NCBI GenBank assembly: GCA_022797115.1
Contig: JAAWKB010000001.1
Span: forward strand, 1-64,000
From: Oscillospiraceae bacterium
GTDB taxonomy: Bacteria; Bacillota; Clostridia; Oscillospirales; Oscillospiraceae
DNA length: 64,000 nucleotides
Direction: 5' to 3'
A program made the position numbers and the translations under genes. Under the pieces are notes generated by a model. That model worked only from the letters and a program-made list of their open reading frames with translations. It ran no database searches and was not told the origin of the DNA. Below are positions 18,901-26,422 of the stretch, in pieces. Each line of letters starts with the position of its first letter. Position 1 is the stretch's first letter.

Positions 18901-20376
18901 TACGCCATCGGCAGCGGGAAGGTGGCCGAGGCCATCTGCAAAGCCCCCCTCAACTATGAGCCGGGCACCAAGACGGTCTACTCCGATGTGGACTACATGC
19001 TGCTGGGCCTCATTATTGAGAAGGTCTCCGGCAAGGATCTGGATACCTTCCTGAAGGACGTGTTCTTCAAGCCCCTGGGGCTCAGCCATATCACCTATGC
19101 CCCCCTGGAGCACGGCTTTGACGCCGGCGACTGTGCGGCCACCGAGCTCAACGGCAACAGCCGGGACGGCGCGATCCACTTCACCGGTATCCGGGAGGGC
19201 GTCATCCAGGGGACGGTCCACGACGAGAAGGCATACTATGCGATGAACGGCGTATCCGGTCACGCGGGCCTCTTCTCCAATGCGGAGGATCTGGCCAAGC
19301 TGGCCCAGGTGATGCTCAACCACAGCGGCTACGGGAAAACGGCCCTCTTTAACCCCAATGTCAACAGCTATTTCACCGCCCGCAAGGACACCCTGGCCAA
19401 CTGGGGGCAGGGCTGGTGGCGGCAGGGCAGCTGCCTGCGCCCGTGGTACTTCGGCGTTCAGGCGTCCCGGGATACCATCGGCCACCAGGGCTGGACCGGC
19501 ACGCTGACCATGATCGACCCGGAGCAGGATCTGGTGGTGGTCTACCTGACCAACAAGATCAACTCCCCCGTCACGGACAACACCGCCAACCCCAACCAGT
19601 TTGACGGCAACTGGTACACCGCCTCTACCCTGGGCTTTGTGGCCAACATCCTCTACCAGGGCCTCAGCAGCAACAGCGCCGCCTCCGATATCCAGCCGGC
19701 CCTGGATTCCCTGCTGGGCAGCATGGCCATTGACCATCTGCGCCTGGTGGACGAGGCGGAAACTGCGGATGCGGAACACCCCATCGTCCAGTCCGCCTAT
19801 GCGGTGGCGGAGCAGGTCCTGGCCGTGGCAAAGGAGCGCGGGAACGCGGAAAATCTCCAGGCGGCCCAGGCTGTTGTTGATGCGCTGGACCCGGTGCGCG
19901 ACGCCCAGTTCCTGGCCGGGCAGGACGCAGCCCCGGTCCCGGCCGCTGCCCTCCCTTTCAATGATGTGGCGGCAGACGCCGCCTACTACGGCGACCTTCT
20001 GGCCGTGTATCAGGCGGGGCTGATGCGGGGTGTTACAGCGGAGCAGTTCGTGCCGGAGACATCCGTTACCTGGAGTATGCTGGCAAACATCCTCTATCAG
20101 CTGGAGGGCCGACCCGAGACGGAATCCACCGGCAGCCGCTGGTTCTCCAAGGCGGTTGCCTGGGCGGACGCCAACGGCCTGCTGCCCGGCTATGAGGACG
20201 GCGTTACCGACCCTACCGCGGGCCTGACCGGTGACGAAGCCGCCGCCATCCTCACCGGCTACGCTGAAAAGCAGGGGATCACCCTGGAGGAAGGCGCGCT
20301 GCCCGGCGGAGATGGCACGGTATCCCGCGCCGCCCTGACCTCTGTGCTCGCCCATTTCGTGGACAGCGCGGCCTGA
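15907..20376 (+). CDS. Secreted tandem serine-hydrolase (beta-lactamase/PBP4b-like) protein with SLH-like tail
   Basis: 1489 residues. A signal peptide (about 1-26, ending AFA-AG) is followed by a beta-rich module and a beta-lactamase-fold domain with SNTK (S224-K227), YSD (Y351) and HQGWTG (H519). A helical linker follows (about 580-690). A second copy of module and hydrolase has SNSK (S900-K903), YSD (Y1025) and HQGWTG (H1193). The copies are offset by about 675 residues, so this is an internal duplication. A C-terminal SLH-like region (about 1350-1489) may bind the cell wall. Closest known type is YfeW/PBP4b and AmiE-like serine hydrolases of peptidoglycan metabolism; substrate is not predictable. 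The ATG follows AGGAG. Confidence 0.9.
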   Translation: MKKAMQRMLSLVLAAVLSLSLACPAFAAGGAQPVALPDQDWQGAVTFPDWKGYVDDTLAMNSLYSFTCFRDQGELYVTPAEGVTSFRLFVNNAEVDTSGMGAGRTWKVDISGLTVDGTNTIQVSAITPSTLTVAVNIPYPTLISGTPEDVGMDADTLSLIGDLVRAEVKYGFSGAQLAVVKDGKLVVNEAWGAVNGYRNDNSRIQPGDSDYVPVTTDTLYDLASNTKMYSVNYALQYMLSHEGYDIALDDPITKFFPEFDDQGKTIFKAGTGAAEQAQICAWKSQLTIRDVLMHQAGFDPDPQYHNDQFDQAAQTPQAGVDNPLFSQDRSATLGKVLASPLTYEPGTQTKYSDVDYMLLCFIIEKVAGKGLDQFLKETFWTPMGLKHITYNPLENGFAKDDCAATELQGNTRDGAIHFANVRTDVVQGEVHDEKAFYAMDGVSGHAGLFSNAEDLARLASLMLTGGYGGHQYFSTDIIDEFTKPKSIEAPTWGLGWWRQGNAGRNNYFTTHSSSGTIGHQGWTGTLTVIDPEQDLVVVLLTNKKNSPVLDNTVSANDFYSDNMVLGGLGCVVGYVYESLTSSPEAMDASLMQLAMDRISMLPEHKGAYDEAPHMNDAFALADLSVTRAEKRLNQAAKGYAQSALDALAEAAAAYVDKDENKANAEKWLAELQARLDAVTAAGDAAPSAGLKAVSVSSMPCADKDGKYTGGDQNAVYFPRAYGTGTSYCYQNGVTWFDTYKGQGTIYFAVRSAIPSLQVFVNGVAVDVSAMLEKTGFFAVDVSKVAVNGRNSVQVSGMPVGTPRGEDAPLLMVSVNPEVIKGKPADVGLDSKVLNLISDIIQGDVDRGFTSAQLAIVKDGRMVYSNAWGAANSYTSDGERILPSDSGYVPATTDTLYDLASNSKMYAVNYALQYLVKEGQLHLGDPITKYFPSFAEKGNIAFKTGTAEADKDKITAWKQQLTIQDILQHQAGFDPDPQFHNDQFNQDTQTPEAGTANPLYAIGSGKVAEAICKAPLNYEPGTKTVYSDVDYMLLGLIIEKVSGKDLDTFLKDVFFKPLGLSHITYAPLEHGFDAGDCAATELNGNSRDGAIHFTGIREGVIQGTVHDEKAYYAMNGVSGHAGLFSNAEDLAKLAQVMLNHSGYGKTALFNPNVNSYFTARKDTLANWGQGWWRQGSCLRPWYFGVQASRDTIGHQGWTGTLTMIDPEQDLVVVYLTNKINSPVTDNTANPNQFDGNWYTASTLGFVANILYQGLSSNSAASDIQPALDSLLGSMAIDHLRLVDEAETADAEHPIVQSAYAVAEQVLAVAKERGNAENLQAAQAVVDALDPVRDAQFLAGQDAAPVPAAALPFNDVAADAAYYGDLLAVYQAGLMRGVTAEQFVPETSVTWSMLANILYQLEGRPETESTGSRWFSKAVAWADANGLLPGYEDGVTDPTAGLTGDEAAAILTGYAEKQGITLEEGALPGGDGTVSRAALTSVLAHFVDSAA

Positions 20377-20454
20377 CCCAAACCGGCTGGAGGGATATTC
20401 CGGCTGATAGAAAATCCAGAGCAGGCGGCTATCGCGGCCGTTTGACAAGCTGGA

Positions 20455-20492
20455 CCGCCCCTGCGGCTGATGTTGGTCAGCTGCAGGGGCGG
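20455..20492 (+). terminator. Terminator after the tandem serine-hydrolase gene
   Basis: CCGCCCCTGC / GCAGGGGCGG stem with a nested GCTGA/TCAGC hairpin, followed by CTTATTATAT. Confidence 0.75.
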
Positions 20493-20585
20493 CTTATTAT
20501 ATCGCCCCAAAACCGGCAAGGCCCGGCAAAAATGCACATCCCCAAAAGGCTTGGCAGGCCGGGCCCCCCGCGCAGAAATATAGGC

Positions 20586-20614
20586 TTGATTTTCCGGTGG
20601 TTTTCATTTAAAAT
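20586..20614 (+). promoter_or_regulatory. Predicted promoter of the receiver-kinase-kinase operon
   Basis: TTGATT (20586-20591), 17 bases, TAAAAT (20609-20614), 54 bases before the start codon of the receiver protein. Confidence 0.6.
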
Positions 20615-20667
20615 GAGCTCCGTGGGCTTTTTAGAAATATCGATCAACGAAACAGGGAGGCTGCTCT

Positions 20668-21030
20668 ATGAAAAAGCGTATTTTGGTGGTAGATGACGAC
20701 AGTATGAATCTGGCGCGGACAAAAAAGATCCTGGGGAAGGAGTATGATGTCGTGCTGGCGGATTCAGGTAAAAAGGCGCTTGAAAAGCTGAGGGACGAGA
20801 CCGTCGATCTGATCCTTATGGATATTGAAATGCCCAAAATGAACGGCTTTGAGACCTTTTCCCGTATAAAGGATCTGGGTGACGAGATACCGGTGATCTT
20901 TTTAACCGCGTCGGGGATGGAGGACGATGTAGTCAGCGCCATCAGGCTCGGCGCAGTGAATTACCTGAAAAAGCCATATTTGCCGCAGGAGCTGCAAAAG
21001 CGGGTCTCACAGGAGTTTGAGCGGCAATGA
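20668..21030 (+). CDS. Receiver-only (CheY-like) response regulator
   Basis: 120 residues consisting of one receiver domain: acidic residues in VVDDDSMN, phospho-acceptor D52 in LILMDIEMPKMNG, Thr in FLTASG and Lys in LKKPYLPQ. There is no output domain. The ATG follows AGGGAGG. Its stop overlaps the next kinase's ATG (ATGA), so it is co-translated with it. It is likely the terminal or shuttle receiver of a relay through the HPt domain of that kinase. Confidence 0.95.
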   Translation: MKKRILVVDDDSMNLARTKKILGKEYDVVLADSGKKALEKLRDETVDLILMDIEMPKMNGFETFSRIKDLGDEIPVIFLTASGMEDDVVSAIRLGAVNYLKKPYLPQELQKRVSQEFERQ

Positions 21031-23600
21031 GGGCGGAGACGCAGACAAGCCGGCATCTGCTGCTGGCTGTCATCACCACGATATTTGGCGGGATGATGTG
21101 CCTGGTGGCGATGGTCATGGCGTGGGAGTTCTGGATGGTCCTGCTGATGACGGCGGGCTGTTTCAGCGTATGGGTCCTGCATATTGCGAGGATCGGTTCA
21201 GACGCGCTCTATGAGAACCTGTGCGCCGGGCTGATGCTGACCGAATTCTTTTTCTTTTGCGCGCATGAGGGCAGCCTGTTTGACATACCCGCTGTGGCCT
21301 GTATCCTGATCCTTGCGCTGTTCATGCTGAATAAGAAATGGGTTCTGCATGTCATCGTCTCCCTGTATGTGCTTGCGCTGCTGTATCATATCCTGGTCCT
21401 CCATACCATTTCTTATCAGATGGAGAGCCGGGATATGTTTCGTTTGGGGTTCGGGGCCGTTGTGACCTTTTGCGGGGCGGCGCTTGCCAGGTACTGGATC
21501 TACCAGCGAAATGAACAGCGGAAGTGGTATAACAGTGTATTTGCGGAGCTGGAGACAGCAGGGAAGCAGAACGCTGTTTTTTTGTCGAATGTTTCCCATG
21601 AGCTGCGTACACCGATCAATATGGTGATCGGGATCAGCGAGGTGGCCCTTGGCAGGGAGCTCCCCCCGGAGATCCGGGCGGATATGGCATCCATCAAGCT
21701 GGCGGGAAAGCGGCTGTCCAACCAGATCAATAACATGATGGACTATACGGAGATCATGGAGGGCACGCTGTCGCCGTCAAAGAAAGAATATATGATTACC
21801 TCGGTGCTTAACGATGTGATCACAATGACCGCATTGCAGAGCAACCGGCAGCATCTGGAGCTGGTATTTGATATCGATCCCAATGTGCCGGCGGTCCTCG
21901 TCGGGGATGCAGAGAAAATTTCTCATGTGTTCAAAATCCTGGTGGAAAACTCCATCAAGTTTACGGAGGAGGGCGGCATCAATGTATGTATTGGATACCG
22001 GCAGGAGAAGTACGGCGTCAACCTGATTGTAGATATCCGTGATACCGGTATCGGGATGACGGATTCCCAGCTGCTGAAGATGTATAACGTCTTTTACCAG
22101 GCAGATTCCGGCAGCAGCCGCTTTGCGGGAGGGCTTGGGCTTGGGCTGCCCATTGCCCGGGGGCTTTTGAACGCAATGGGCGGCTTCGTCCATTTTGACA
22201 GCCAAAAGCAGCAGGGCCTGCACGCCCATATCGTGATCCCCCAGGGTGTCGCGGACGACCGGCCGTGCATCGTACTGAATCATGCGGACCAGTTTTGCAT
22301 TGTGTGCTATTTCAAACCGGAGAAGTACAGCTGTGACGAGGTCCGGGAATATTATGACGGGCTGATCCTGAATTTGGTGCAGGGGCTTGGCATCCGGGGA
22401 TATCAGGCGCACAATTTTGAGGGCCTGCTCAAGCTGCAGCGCACCAAAAAGCTGACCCATGTGTTCATTGCACAGGCGGAATATGAGGAAAACCAGGAAT
22501 ATTACGAGGACCTGGCAGGTACGCTCCGGGTCATTGTGATTGCGGAGAGGGAATTCGTACTGGACCGCGGCAGCAAGCTGCTTGTCATACATAAGCCGTT
22601 CTCCGCCCTCTCTGTCGCCAACCTGCTGAACGGGGAGACGGGGGAGCGCGGGTTCATAGAGGCGCAGGCCGCAGGCCGGAAGCCGTTTACCTGCGTGGGC
22701 GTCCGGGCCCTGGCTGTGGATGACGAGGAAATGAATCTTGTGGTTGCCAAGGGCGTGCTGGGGAGCTATGGGATCGAGGTGGATACCTGCCTGAGCGGAA
22801 GGGAGGCGGTGGTGCAGTGCAGCAGCGTTTCCTACGACATCATCTTCCTGGATCATATGATGCCGGGCTTTGACGGCGTGGAGACGCTGAAAAAGATCCG
22901 TGAGATCCACAACGGGATCTATCAGGATCTGCCGGTGATCGCGCTGACTGCAAATACCGTCAGCGGCGCAAGGGACATGTTCCGCAGCGAAGGCTTTACA
23001 GAATTTGTCCCCAAGCCCATCGAACGCACCGTCTTGGAACGGGTGCTGCGGAAGGTGCTGCCCAAGGGCTGCATCCAGTACAGCATGAGCCCCACAAAGG
23101 ATAGGGAGAGGGCTGCTCCGGAAGATGAGCCGCCGGAGGCGCACGAACAAGGCGCCGGGCTGGCAGAGGCCCCGGAGCCTGCGGAGATGGCCGGTCTGCC
23201 GGAGGCTGCGGCGGAGGGGCCGTCGATTCCCTGTGGCCAGCTGGCCCAGGCCGGCATCAACGTGACGCTCGGGCTGGAGTATTGCGGCGGGGATGAGGAA
23301 TTTTACCAGGAAATGCTCCAGATGTTCTGTGAACAGAGCGCAGAGAAGCAGGCGGAGATCGTGTCCCTGTATGAAAGCGCCGGCTGGGCGGACTATGCGG
23401 TCAAGGTCCATGCGTTAAAGAGTACATCGCTGACAATTGGCGCAGAGGCGCTTTCCGCACAGGCAAAGGAGCTGGAGCTGGCGGGGAAAAGGGGCGACGC
23501 GGACTATATCCGTACGCATCACCCTGCGCTGATGCGTGCGTATGAAACACTGTGTGCGCATATTTCCGGCGTTTTTCCAGCAGATCCGGCTTCTACATGA
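21027..23600 (+). CDS. Hybrid histidine kinase with pseudo-receiver, receiver and HPt domains
   Basis: 857 residues. An N-terminal membrane region with about five to six helices (about 10-165) and almost no external domain is followed by HisKA with H191 (NVSHELRTPIN), then HATPase_c (about 290-410; DTGIGM, GGLGLGLPI). A degenerate receiver-like region (about 420-560) lacks an obvious Asp. Next come a canonical receiver (D609 in FLDHMMPGFDG; K in VPKPI) and a C-terminal HPt with H795 (VKVHALKST). The protein can carry an internal His-Asp-His relay and pass phosphate to the receiver protein upstream or to the receiver of the next kinase. Sensory input is probably membrane-embedded. Start is the ATGA overlap with the upstream gene. 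Confidence 0.93.
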   Translation: MRAETQTSRHLLLAVITTIFGGMMCLVAMVMAWEFWMVLLMTAGCFSVWVLHIARIGSDALYENLCAGLMLTEFFFFCAHEGSLFDIPAVACILILALFMLNKKWVLHVIVSLYVLALLYHILVLHTISYQMESRDMFRLGFGAVVTFCGAALARYWIYQRNEQRKWYNSVFAELETAGKQNAVFLSNVSHELRTPINMVIGISEVALGRELPPEIRADMASIKLAGKRLSNQINNMMDYTEIMEGTLSPSKKEYMITSVLNDVITMTALQSNRQHLELVFDIDPNVPAVLVGDAEKISHVFKILVENSIKFTEEGGINVCIGYRQEKYGVNLIVDIRDTGIGMTDSQLLKMYNVFYQADSGSSRFAGGLGLGLPIARGLLNAMGGFVHFDSQKQQGLHAHIVIPQGVADDRPCIVLNHADQFCIVCYFKPEKYSCDEVREYYDGLILNLVQGLGIRGYQAHNFEGLLKLQRTKKLTHVFIAQAEYEENQEYYEDLAGTLRVIVIAEREFVLDRGSKLLVIHKPFSALSVANLLNGETGERGFIEAQAAGRKPFTCVGVRALAVDDEEMNLVVAKGVLGSYGIEVDTCLSGREAVVQCSSVSYDIIFLDHMMPGFDGVETLKKIREIHNGIYQDLPVIALTANTVSGARDMFRSEGFTEFVPKPIERTVLERVLRKVLPKGCIQYSMSPTKDRERAAPEDEPPEAHEQGAGLAEAPEPAEMAGLPEAAAEGPSIPCGQLAQAGINVTLGLEYCGGDEEFYQEMLQMFCEQSAEKQAEIVSLYESAGWADYAVKVHALKSTSLTIGAEALSAQAKELELAGKRGDADYIRTHHPALMRAYETLCAHISGVFPADPAST

Positions 23601-23640
23601 AAAATGCAGGAACCATCGTGTTTTGAGAGGGGAAGAGTGC

Positions 23641-26340
23641 GTGATTAAAAAATGGCTGGAGATCATCACCGATCACAGGATCAGCCTGCGGGAGCGTATG
23701 TTCCGCATTGTATCTGGCACCTGCATGGTCGCGCTGGTATTTATCCTGCCGATGGGCAGGAATATTTGGAATATCCTGATCCTGGCGGTAAGCCTTGCCG
23801 TCATGGGGATGATTGTGAATATCAGCATCCGGAAGAAGAAAATCCGCACAGGCGCTACGGCCATCGCGGTGCTGATGCTGCTGCTGTTTCCCATCAGCTT
23901 TTTTACCGCAGGCGGATTTTACAGCGGGGTGCCGGAGTGGTTCGTATTTTGCTTTATCTATGTCTGCATCACCCTGCAGGGAAGGCGTATGGCCGTGTTT
24001 CTCGTACTTTGCACGGCGGAGACGCTTCTTTGCTATGGCGCAGCCTACTATTTCCCGGAGTTTGTCGCTTGGAATACCCAGCGCAATTCCTTCTTTAACT
24101 CCGCGTTTTCCGTTGTCATGGTTGGACTGCTGACCTGTGTGCTGCTCCTGTTCCTGAACAGGATGTATGAGGAGGAGAATGCGCTCACCCAGCAGCAAAA
24201 GAAGAAGATCGAAGAGCTGAACCGGGCGGAGAACCACTTCTTTTCCAGTATGAGCCACGAGATCCGCACGCCCATCAATACGATTATCGGGCTGAATGAG
24301 ATCATCCTGCGGGAGGATATTTCGGATGAGGTGGTGGAGAACGCAAAGAATATCCAGGGGGCCAGCAAGCTGCTGCTGACGCTGATCAATGACATCCTGG
24401 ACATATCCAAGATTAAATCCGGAAAGATGGAGATTGTCAATGTTTCTTATGAGACAGGCGCCCTTTTTTCGGAAATCGTCAATATGATATGGATCAAGGC
24501 AAAGGAAAAGGGCTTGGAATTCAAGCTCCAGGTGGACCCATCCATTCCGAGTATGCTCTGCGGGGATGAGGTGCGCATTAAGCAGATCCTGATCAACCTG
24601 CTGAGTAATGCGGTGAAATATACCAGCGAGGGCTCTGTCACCCTCTCGATCCGGTGCGAACGGCAGACGTTTAACAGGGTGCGCGTCTGGTACGCTGTGG
24701 AGGACACCGGGCAGGGGGTGAAGAAGGAGAATATCCCGTATATTTTCAACGCATTCCGGCGGGTGGATGAGGAAAAGAACCGCTATATTGAAGGGACGGG
24801 GCTGGGGCTGAGCATAGTCAAGCAGCTGGTGGAGCTGATGGGCGGTGAGATCAGCGTAAACAGTGTCTATACCAAGGGCTCGAAGTTTATCGTCATGCTG
24901 GAGCAGGATATCGTGGATGAAAAGGAGCTGGGGACGTTTACGCTGGCTTCCCGTTCCAGGGTCCACGAAGGGGAATCGTACCAGCAGAGCTTTGAGGCCC
25001 CGGATGCGCATATCCTGGTGGTAGATGACAACGATATGAACCTGACGGTAGTAAGCAAGCTGTTGGCGGAGACAAAGGTCCAGATCGATACCGCGTCAAG
25101 CGGGGCCGAGTGCCTGAAGCTGACGCAGAACCACCACTATGACTGCATCCTCATGGACCACATGATGCCGGAGATGGATGGAATCGAGTGCCTTCATGCG
25201 CTGCGCGTACAGCCGGGAGGGCTGTGCCAGGATGTACCTGTGGTGGCCCTGACCGCCAACGCTGGCAGCGACAACCAGCTGCTCTACCGGAAAGAGGGCT
25301 TCAGCGGCTATTTGGCCAAGCCGGTCAGCGGCGCGCTGCTGGAGGCGGCGGTATTGAGCATTCTTCCCAAGGGGCTGGTGCGGATCAGCGCGGAGGTCAA
25401 GCAGTCGGATATTGACAAAGATATCCTGATTTTTGAACAGGCGCAGCGGCGCTCCGTCCTGGTTACAACGGACAGTGTCTGCGACCTCCCGGAAACCCTC
25501 AGAAAAGAGTTCGGCATCTCCGTATGCCCGTATTATGTCTGTACAGATGAGGGGCGTTTCCTGGATGAACAGGAGCTGGGAGCGGATGAGCTGCTGATGC
25601 ATATCGCCAGAGGGCAGGCGGGGTATTCCCAGCCGCCAGAGGTGGAGGACTATGAGAGGTTTTTTGCGCAGAAGCTGACGGAGGCGCAGAATGTGATCCA
25701 TATCACGATGGCACGGCATGTCAGCGAGGGATATCAAAATGCCTGTGAGGCAGCGAAATCCTTTGAAAATGTCACGGTGATTGATTCCGGCCATCTCTCC
25801 AGCAGTATGGGGCTGTCGGTACTGTGCGCGGCCTATATGGCGGAGCATCATGCCGCAAAGGCGGAAATTGTGGAGTCAGTGAGGCGGATCGAACGATTCA
25901 TTTCCTCCGCTTTTATCATCAACAGCACCCATATGATGTGCCGTTGCGGGCGGATATCGAAACGAGTACAGATCCTCTGCGATGCGCTGCTGCTGCACCC
26001 GGTCCTCGTGCTGAGAAAGAGCAAGATGGTGGTTGGCAGTATGGAGATGGGGAGCTTTTCCCATGTGATGAAGAAATACGTCAAAAAGACGCTCCAGGAT
26101 ACCAGGAATGTTGACCGGCGCATCCTGTTCATCACATATTCCGGGATGGATGAGAAGCAGCTCCAGTACATCCAAAGCCTGGTACAGCAGTACTGCCCAT
26201 TTGAGCGGGTCTATCTGCAAAAGGCGTCCTCGGCCATCGCGAGCAACTGCGGTCCGGGATCGTTTGGCCTGCTGTTTATGAGAAGGGACGATGCTGCAAT
26301 CCCTTTTTTCCAGACGTCCAACCAGGACGGGGCAGCGTAG
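23641..26340 (+). CDS. Hybrid histidine kinase fused to a C-terminal DegV (fatty-acid-binding) domain
   Basis: 899 residues from the GTG at 23641 (eight bases after GAGGGG). The layout is a multi-helix membrane region (about 20-175), HisKA with H206 (SSMSHEIRTPINTIIG) and HATPase_c (about 315-435, DTGQGV, GTGLGLSI). A receiver with D506 (CILMDHMMPEMDG) and then a full DegV domain (about 605-897) follow. DegV hallmarks are VTTDSVCDLP, HITMARHVSEGYQNA, VIDSGHLSSSMGL, CGRISK and GPGSFGLLF. DegV/FakB proteins bind a fatty acid for phosphorylation by FakA. Fusion to a kinase suggests lipid sensing or a phosphorylation-controlled lipid carrier; this is inference. No FakA-like gene is nearby. Confidence 0.93.
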   Translation: MIKKWLEIITDHRISLRERMFRIVSGTCMVALVFILPMGRNIWNILILAVSLAVMGMIVNISIRKKKIRTGATAIAVLMLLLFPISFFTAGGFYSGVPEWFVFCFIYVCITLQGRRMAVFLVLCTAETLLCYGAAYYFPEFVAWNTQRNSFFNSAFSVVMVGLLTCVLLLFLNRMYEEENALTQQQKKKIEELNRAENHFFSSMSHEIRTPINTIIGLNEIILREDISDEVVENAKNIQGASKLLLTLINDILDISKIKSGKMEIVNVSYETGALFSEIVNMIWIKAKEKGLEFKLQVDPSIPSMLCGDEVRIKQILINLLSNAVKYTSEGSVTLSIRCERQTFNRVRVWYAVEDTGQGVKKENIPYIFNAFRRVDEEKNRYIEGTGLGLSIVKQLVELMGGEISVNSVYTKGSKFIVMLEQDIVDEKELGTFTLASRSRVHEGESYQQSFEAPDAHILVVDDNDMNLTVVSKLLAETKVQIDTASSGAECLKLTQNHHYDCILMDHMMPEMDGIECLHALRVQPGGLCQDVPVVALTANAGSDNQLLYRKEGFSGYLAKPVSGALLEAAVLSILPKGLVRISAEVKQSDIDKDILIFEQAQRRSVLVTTDSVCDLPETLRKEFGISVCPYYVCTDEGRFLDEQELGADELLMHIARGQAGYSQPPEVEDYERFFAQKLTEAQNVIHITMARHVSEGYQNACEAAKSFENVTVIDSGHLSSSMGLSVLCAAYMAEHHAAKAEIVESVRRIERFISSAFIINSTHMMCRCGRISKRVQILCDALLLHPVLVLRKSKMVVGSMEMGSFSHVMKKYVKKTLQDTRNVDRRILFITYSGMDEKQLQYIQSLVQQYCPFERVYLQKASSAIASNCGPGSFGLLFMRRDDAAIPFFQTSNQDGAA

Positions 26341-26345
26341 TGGAA

Positions 26346-26391
26346 ACAGCCTGAAGGGGCGGCGACACAGTTCGCCGCCCCTTCAGGCTGT
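26346..26391. terminator. Terminator-like hairpin between convergent genes
   Basis: A perfect 19-bp stem (26346-26364 with 26373-26391, loop of eight) between the kinase-DegV gene and the convergent aminotransferase. Flanking T-runs are short, so it may act on both strands only moderately. Confidence 0.7.
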
Positions 26392-26422
26392 CTGGTGTTA
26401 TGTTAAGGATAATGGGGAAAGG

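Noticed and set aside
17647-20448. 933-codon open frame antisense to the double hydrolase gene
   Set aside because: It mirrors the G+C-biased codon positions of the real gene, lacks a ribosome site and domain signals, and overlaps an unmistakable coding sequence.
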